From contig OX424568.1 of NCBI GenBank assembly GCA_949152475.1, positions 19,257,667 to 19,321,666 of the forward strand: a stretch of 64,000 bases of DNA, given 5' to 3'. Origin of the DNA: Terebella lapidaria (Eukaryota > Annelida > Polychaeta > Terebellida > Terebellidae). The notes under the pieces were generated by a model, which had not been told where the DNA came from, did no database searches, and saw only the letters and a list, made by a program, of their open reading frames with translations. Below, in pieces: positions 57,475 to 64,000 of the stretch; within the stretch, counting starts at the first letter, position 1; each line of letters starts with the position of its first letter. Both the position numbers and the translations under genes were made by a program.

Positions 57475-60400
57475 TGGTTCATAGATTATGAATGCATATT
57501 CTATCCTTCATGTTGTAGTACAGTATTCATTGTATTATGAAAATGCATTTTGCCAGGACAAACTTTACTTTTCCTTGTTGATAGTGGATATTGTTACGTG
57601 CGCTGTAATATGTAGTATTTACTTCACAGTGAATAGTTGACTAGTATTTAGAAATAAAATATGTTTTCTAAGTTGCTCGACTTGTATCGATTCACACTAT
57701 TAACACGTTAGACTGTTATGAGGGTGACACTAAAACGGGGATAACTTCTATACTAGAAATAACGCCAGACAAAGCACATTTATACCAAACTCATCACCGG
57801 CATATTGTCTGTGATGCATGGTTGTGTCTATTCCACGCACTCTATAAAATATATATACACCAAGGTGTAGATATACACACATACCTAATGAAGAACAACA
57901 AGTGAACAACATACGATTCAGTATTCAGCAGAACAGCAATTCAAAAACAGGTACAATGGGTATTCAGTCATTCTCTGTGTCCAAGTGGCTTTTAAAAATT
58001 ACTTTGGAAACAATCCATTTGCAAAAGTTTCAAACAAAATTAATCACACTGCATTATTTATGTCACACCTAAAGTGACTTTACCATGTTTACCCCAGACC
58101 ACCATTAGCGGTTTGAATTATTGATTTTCAGAAACAACGAGGTTGTCACTGGTGGTATACGATATCATCCACATGTTGACCAAGTTCTCAACGTAACGTG
58201 TTATTCTAGGTATAAACGAGGACATACGAGTATATTTTGAGCAACAAGTGGTACATCGCTATCTCTCTCTGAGTTCCTCTAACTTCGACGTGTGTCTGAA
58301 TTCCTGTAACTGCGACGTTGTGAAAAAATGTCACAATTAGGCCTAAAAAATTGGGACATTTTTAATTTTTTTATTTGCAATTCTCAAATAAAAAATGTTC
58401 CCGCCCTTATTTTGAGGATAGTGAATGATCGAGACACCGAATCACAGAATGCAACTTAGGCGTATATTTAACTTACTTCCTTGTTTTCACTGTCCGCCAA
58501 ATGAGACAAAGATGCTACCAGTTTTCAAAAACAATTATTCTATGTGGTTACGTGTATGTAATAATACATATAAAATTGTGATCAAGAATTGAGTTACTAT
58601 ATTCCTCATGAATACTTCAATGGACATATTAACTGATAGAACGGATCTCCACAGTTACTCATCACTGAAATATATTATCAACTGACGGTTTTTGGTAATA
58701 ATACTACTAGTAAACAGAACCATCCTGTCTGTGCTGACTGCTAGGATGATGGCATACCAGTAGTGCCAAGGTGCCCGGCCAAGAGGTTTCAAGCCCAAAT
58801 AAATCAAACTTCTAGAAATGAATAAAAGTCATGTGTTATGATTTCAATTCTAGTGGCTTGATTTATGTGGGCTTGAATGCGTCTGTGCGCAAGTGTTTTT
58901 TTCAAACCAATGTGTGAAATGTCGTCCCACCAAAAATTTGAAATAACAAGTGCCGCCCTACCCAATTTTCTCTTGAGCTGAGGACGGAATTTTTTGCAAA
59001 ATAAAAAATAAACAGTCACTCCCTACCCAGTTTTGAAAAGAATAGGAGGACGAGAAACGGAAAATTAGTTTTTTTAGGCCTTAGTCTGTTCTATATTGTT
59101 GTTCTATTGTGTTGATGTAAATTGACACTGGGTTTGGCACCAGACAACAAGCGGGACAATAATCTACTGTTTTCCACACATTACCTGCTGGGTTCGTTTT
59201 TTCTCCCGAAATGTTCAAGCTGAGAATGACATCCAGTAATAGTTGTTTCTGTCTTTTCTAGTGATTCAGAAATAAAATTTCAAGGTGTAAAAGCGTGAGT
59301 AAAAGCGGTGACGATATGGTATGTCGCCCCTAAATTCTACTCGTTCATGGAAAACGTCATTCGATTTGTCTTTCAACTATTCAAATGTATATTGAAGCAG
59401 AGCAAGCAGCATATTATACCTATTTTTCCAGTATAATCTCATTTCCATTACAGTCATGGGATCAGCTGGACATGCTATATTATTGTTTTCCATACATAAT
59501 AATGTGTGTCCTGTTTACGTGCTCTCTGATAAGATGCCAACATGACTAGTCTGGATAATCATGTCTTGCCAACAACACAAATGACAAGAAGGTAGGGTTT
59601 TCCATTTCCATATTTTTTTCTCATGGAGAGATCCTTATAGTGACTAATAAATTTTACTACTTATTTGTACATACGTACATACACAGTTGTATCCAAGTGA
59701 AATATTTGTTTATGTTAAATCACCGTGGCCAGAAGTCGATGACCGTAACAGGATACATGCTACTGCAGTGACCGTAACAAGATTCCGCAACAAGATTTAT
59801 GTGAATCGACAAGTAAACTGCGCAAAAACTGAGCGCAGAGAATAAATTCTGGTCGTGTAACTGGCTGATGTAGAGAGGAAAGCATGGAAGGTATGTTAAT
59901 CATTCTCATTACCCGCCATTATTAAAACGGACAAGAGATAAATATCATATTCACCTTGCATGTGTTACAAGATTTGAATAATATGGATTTTTTTACAACC
60001 TTATCAATAGGTGTACAAAATTGAGAAAAAGATGATGCTGTGAATCAGCTTGCGCAGACAGTAGGAGTTCGGTGTAGTGTAAACGCCTTGAGACAGATTT
60101 GCCATCTACACGACAATTCCATAATAAATTCAAAAGCTATCCAAAAAAAATTTGAAAGAACCGCACCGCTGGGGATTTGCTTGATAACGTCTGTCGGTCA
60201 AAGCAACAGCTGAAATTAGCCACACGTGTTCCAGAATTGTCAAGAAAATATATCATACAGCGAGTTGGGCATCAGGTGGCAAGCGAGACAATCCTCGATT
60301 TCTAGTCCCTTCGATAATCAGTTGTTTTTATCGTAATTTAGGACTTAGACAAGAAGTGTGATTGGGAGCACATAAGCACCCTGGGAATAAAAAAAACCGT

Positions 60401-60660
60401 TCCATCCAATTAAATTTCCCTGTGCGTTGAATGCAAATATAACTAAGTCAGTGGATCAGTTGGTGTAGCTTACAATATGGTTCATTATACACGGAAAGCT
60501 TTGTCCTGTTCACGTGCGATTTGATTGAATACCATCGTAATTAGTCTAGGACGAAAAAGATAATTACCAGATGAGTGGCAAGCAGTTGGGTCGTATTTCA
60601 TTCCAATACCATTTCCAGTGTTTACTGAGACAACTCCCAGTTTATTTCACGTATGTTTCA
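57475..60660. other. Non-coding stretch downstream of the kinase gene
   Basis: AATAAA at 57653-57658 could polyadenylate the kinase transcript. Beyond that I see no gene. A 71-codon minus-strand frame (58804-59019) has no known motif. Confidence 0.5.
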
Positions 60661-60664
60661 GAGG

Positions 60665-60835
60665 CTTTCGAGTGAACAAATCCAAGCTCGTTATCCAATC
60701 TCAAAGTCCAGGGTCAGGCAAAATCGATAAAATTGTATGGAACTTCATGAACCTCCATTATAAGGCCACAAGGAGGTGAAATCAGCTGTTCCGTAAAGAG
60801 AGCATTTCCTGCTCCACATGTGGCACCCAACATGA
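60665..60835 (+). repeat. Family E repeat copy
   Basis: CCAATCTCAAAGTCCAGGGTC ... CTGCTCCACATGTGGCACC parallels the exon-like segment at 39260-39445, but with stops in frame. The related piece at 62395-62480 is in the opposite orientation. Confidence 0.6.
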
Positions 60836-62765
60836 ATTTCAAAACATTAACATGCAGATTTACTGTAATTATCAACCAGATTGTGATGACGTCCATGGAA
60901 TTTCATGCAATGTGATGAAAGCAGGTATTGGTCTTTAAAAGTTTGAAGACTAGCTGGGCACTCCGGTGGACAAGATCTTCATATCTGCAACTAGTTTGTG
61001 AATAGCGTTCGAGTTGTGAGACAAACACGCCATATGCTGTCGACATGGGAATGTTGTCTGTACGTTTGGAAGATTCAATGATCCGTGATCAAATATGCTT
61101 ATTCAATCTACTGCTACGCCCTGGGTGATGTATTTTATGACGATTTCACCTTATTTTCATATGGTTTGCCAGTAGTTCAGCGATGCTGAATCGCGATCAT
61201 GGTGTAAAGGGGCATAGTTTACCTCACTGGCAAACGGCAATCCTATTACAAATTTCAGAATTTCGACCATTGTAATGGTGGGAATTTATTTATCGGCCTA
61301 TTACTGTCAGTAAAATCATATTTCCACTAATGTATCGGGGGTGAGGGGGCTTGAAAATGACGTGCGATTGCCTAGTTTTATTCCAGGTGCTTTGATTTGA
61401 GATCAACATATTGGACAAAAATTCACCCAAATATATATTTCAGTTCCACATTGCAGCAATAATTTCATACCTCATGGATCCGAACACGAACAAATTCTCA
61501 ATATTCCTCAAGTTCTTGGCATCCCGAATTCGACATTGTGATTGGATCGACTTTGAGGTTTGCATAGTTTTCCAAAATGCAGGAAAACTTTTTTTCTACA
61601 CCCAGGGTAAACGTGCCAAGTAGTATCATGTTATATTATACCATCGATGAACCCCAGACAAAAAAACGCATATGAACTGGTTTGTGAAAATCCGTTTATA
61701 GTCTTCTGATAATCAGCAAAACCTGTGCTCAAACAGATTTCATCTCTTGAACAGAATAATGAAAGTAGAGTAGGCTTCTGACATATAGTTATTTATTTTA
61801 CGACTGATGAATAAGCATGTTAAATTGTATGATAAATAAAACTGATATATGACACTTCGTAATTGTACTTCCATTCAATAACATATTAAATCTGAACCGT
61901 TCAAGCAACTTCACAGAACAACACATCAATTTACATCGGAACAGGGCTAATGCAGATAAAATTAATTTACCTTGGAAGACTAATTTAATTTTCGTGGAAA
62001 GGATTAGCTCACTAGCTATAAATCTTCATGCAAAAGTTTAGGCTGTGGTTCTGTCTTACACATTTTCTCGTGGAAGACGGAACTTGTTAGTTTTGGTTGT
62101 CATTTGAGAAATGCTAGACAACTGTTTGAAACTCGTAATTCCAGAAAAGAAGCAATCGCTGACAAAGAATAGCTCAAACTGCAGTCCGCTTACACAACAA
62201 AACTCTTTCGTATATTGGCTACATCGGAGGCGACTGTGGACTTTGACAGGGGACCATGGTCATTCTTCCATTTTAAATGCCCGGTATTTTGTTCTCCGTG
62301 AAAACCAATTGAACATTACCCCTCAGTGGGACAACCATCTTTCGCACGCGTCACAAGACTCTGAAGTTATAACATAACTCTGGACATATTAGGGGTCTTT
62401 CGACAGAGCGTGGAACGAAAACTTGTCGGACTTTGAGATTGGAAAACGGACTTGGTTTTCTTCGCTGGAATACTTTATACCTGACACAAAAGGTTGGTGT
62501 ATATATGTAGCTTTCTTTTAAATCGGGTAGAGCCTAGGTGTTGTTGGTGTTCGTCATATAGCATAAGCGCAGGCCTCATACCGTATTGATGTCTACTTTA
62601 GAAGGCCCCCAGTAGGCACGTTGCACGTTATGAAAAGCGCTCTAGGCCTATACATGTAGGTGTGCGTAAAAAGAATGGTAAAACAATTGTACTACATCAG
62701 CAGAAGTAGGCCTACAACACCACCTCAACACAAGCTAGAAACCCGCCACAAATCCAGTCACATGT
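60836..62765. other. Non-coding stretch
   Basis: No recognisable gene apart from the family E fragment at 62395-62480. Open frames of 70 and 88 codons carry no motifs. Confidence 0.45.
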
Positions 62766-64000
62766 TCATTCAGTATACTGCAGGGTCGATCTCTCCCTCC
62801 ACCCTAATGACTCCCAACACAACATGATGGGGTCTATGCAAAAACCTTCCACCTGATCCATCTCCGTGAAAACACCTTGTCCTCCATTGTTTTGATGGGC
62901 AATACACGTGATGATCTCGTGACCTTTCAACCAAGGGTTTTCTTGACATATGTACACCCGTGTCAGGAAAATTATTAGGTAATAATATTTATATGCAAAT
63001 ACAGGAATGTTGCTGCTTAGAAAAGGGAAATTGACTATGGAAAAATTGAAATCATCACGTTTGTCATATAATCTAGTTGACAGGTTAGAATCATTATCAA
63101 TCTCCAACCTCAGGTCTAGATAGTTGGAAAATTTAGCGGAGTCTGTAGTATCTTTAATTTCAAGTTCCTTAGGATATATGACATCCAAATAATCACCAAA
63201 CTTGGGATTATTTAGCGATAATACATCATCTATGTATCGGAAAGTGAAATTAAAATTACACGATAGTTTCTTAGAACCTCCTCGTTGTAAATGTTGGATA
63301 AAATCTGATTCATATGAGTATAAAAACAGGTCTGCCAATAATGGTGCACAGTTTGTACCCATGGGAATACCAATAGTTTGTTGAAATATTCGACCACCAA
63401 ATTCCACAAAAATATTATCAATCAGAAAATTAACCATATTTACCACATCTATTCCAGTATATTTGTATGGGGCATCAGAGTCGCCTTTAACAAAATAAGC
63501 GGTATTATATTTAACTACAATATAGTGGTACCGACGTTGTCCCTTTTTAGAGAAACATGAATTATTGATTAGTTTTTTAAGCTGAGACTTCAGTTCAGAA
63601 GGAGGTATAGTTGTGTACAAAGTGGAGAAATCAAATGTTTTGATAGACGTTACTTTTGAAAGTGTGTGAGCATGTAGATATTCCAATAAAGATTTGGAAT
63701 TTTTTAATATCCACATTTGGTTTATACCACTTCTAGAATAGATGGTTTCAGAGTACTTTTGGAGACCCTGTTTAATTTTAGACAATATAACAGTTAGTAT
63801 TTTAGAAAGGGCTTTGGTAGAACATGACGTTGAACCTGATATATATCTTTGTTTGTGTGGATTTTTGTGCAACTTTGGGATCCAATATAAGTTTGGTAGA
63901 TTAGATTCTTTACATGAGGTAGTAATACCAAACGAATGCAATACAGACACATGATTTGATAAGATATCCTGTTTGGGCACGTAATGGCTTGGTATGTACT
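62766..64000 (-). CDS. Penelope-like reverse transcriptase, partial
   Basis: Open to the window edge; the frame continues upstream of 63980 (YIPSHYVPKQDIL), so the start lies outside. Motifs: NLPNLYWIPKLHKNP, FDFSTLYTTIP (catalytic Asp), TIGIPMGTNCAPLLADLFLY, FRYIDDVLSLNN (YIDD) and LYDKRDDFNFSIVNFPFL. These fit the Penelope-like reverse transcriptase group; the group name is from memory. Similarity stops after FPFLSSNIPVF (about 63000), and the remaining ~75 codons look unrelated, so the copy seems truncated, without a recognisable GIY-YIG endonuclease. Confidence 0.8.
   Translation of the reverse strand, partial: YIPSHYVPKQDILSNHVSVLHSFGITTSCKESNLPNLYWIPKLHKNPHKQRYISGSTSCSTKALSKILTVILSKIKQGLQKYSETIYSRSGINQMWILKNSKSLLEYLHAHTLSKVTSIKTFDFSTLYTTIPPSELKSQLKKLINNSCFSKKGQRRYHYIVVKYNTAYFVKGDSDAPYKYTGIDVVNMVNFLIDNIFVEFGGRIFQQTIGIPMGTNCAPLLADLFLYSYESDFIQHLQRGGSKKLSCNFNFTFRYIDDVLSLNNPKFGDYLDVIYPKELEIKDTTDSAKFSNYLDLRLEIDNDSNLSTRLYDKRDDFNFSIVNFPFLSSNIPVFAYKYYYLIIFLTRVYICQENPWLKGHEIITCIAHQNNGGQGVFTEMDQVEGFCIDPIMLCWESLGWRERSTLQYTE

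Overview
This is animal (metazoan) nuclear DNA: AT-rich, with spliced genes, long non-coding stretches and many layers of transposable elements. Introns with GT/AG borders, TATA boxes, a Helentron, Ty3/gypsy, Penelope-like and piggyBac elements, and an intronless-looking PKDCC-type secretory kinase exon point to a marine invertebrate, perhaps a mollusc or another lophotrochozoan. The sequence alone does not fix the species. I saw no rRNA, tRNA or CRISPR array.

Layout. 1-10203: a dispersed repeat (family R) split by a complete minus-strand Ty3/gypsy LTR retrotransposon (1393-9504). Its two 772-bp LTRs look identical, its target duplication is GTAC, and gag and pol share one frame separated by a single UAG. 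10562-13514: four copies of a 469-bp inverted-repeat element (A) alternating with three copies of a 359-bp spacer (S); the whole block is flanked by ATGT. 13555-18256: a multi-exon piggyBac-type transposase relic, broken by another R repeat (15029-16863), a frameshift and a stop. 20150-21397: R fragment and leader of a Helentron. 21398-28165: an intact 2255-codon Helentron protein with a Lys/Glu-rich repeat region, OTU protease, HUH/Rep, PIF1-like helicase and endonuclease domains. A 235-bp TA-flanked MITE lies just downstream (28240-28474). 28475-44486: mostly non-coding, with several repeat families and small relics of piggyBac, a PHD-like finger and a LINE reverse transcriptase.

44493-55567 is the most striking object. 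It is an 11,075-bp DNA transposon bounded by inverted repeats beginning TACGGAAGCG, with an exact 6-bp target duplication CTTGAC, and a long array of TCGATAAATCGA-type palindromes just inside each end. It carries a spliced SAM-like/HECT-like gene (plus strand), a remnant of a Crypton-type tyrosine recombinase (plus), and a spliced retroviral-integrase-like DDE transposase (minus, with an in-frame UGA). TAC...GTA ends, a 6-bp duplication and an integrase-like transposase fit the IS3EU superfamily as I remember its description. A diverged repeat near 35.8-36.0 kb resembles both flanks and acts as an approximate empty site.

Immediately to the right is a PKDCC-like secretory-pathway kinase gene or exon (56170-57474), the only clear host-type gene. 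The right edge (62766-64000) holds a truncated Penelope-like reverse transcriptase that runs out of the window. Almost everything recognisable is therefore mobile DNA, much of it nested. The LTR element, the A/S array and the Helentron look youngest (intact or near-identical copies); the piggyBac, LINE and recombinase pieces are decayed.
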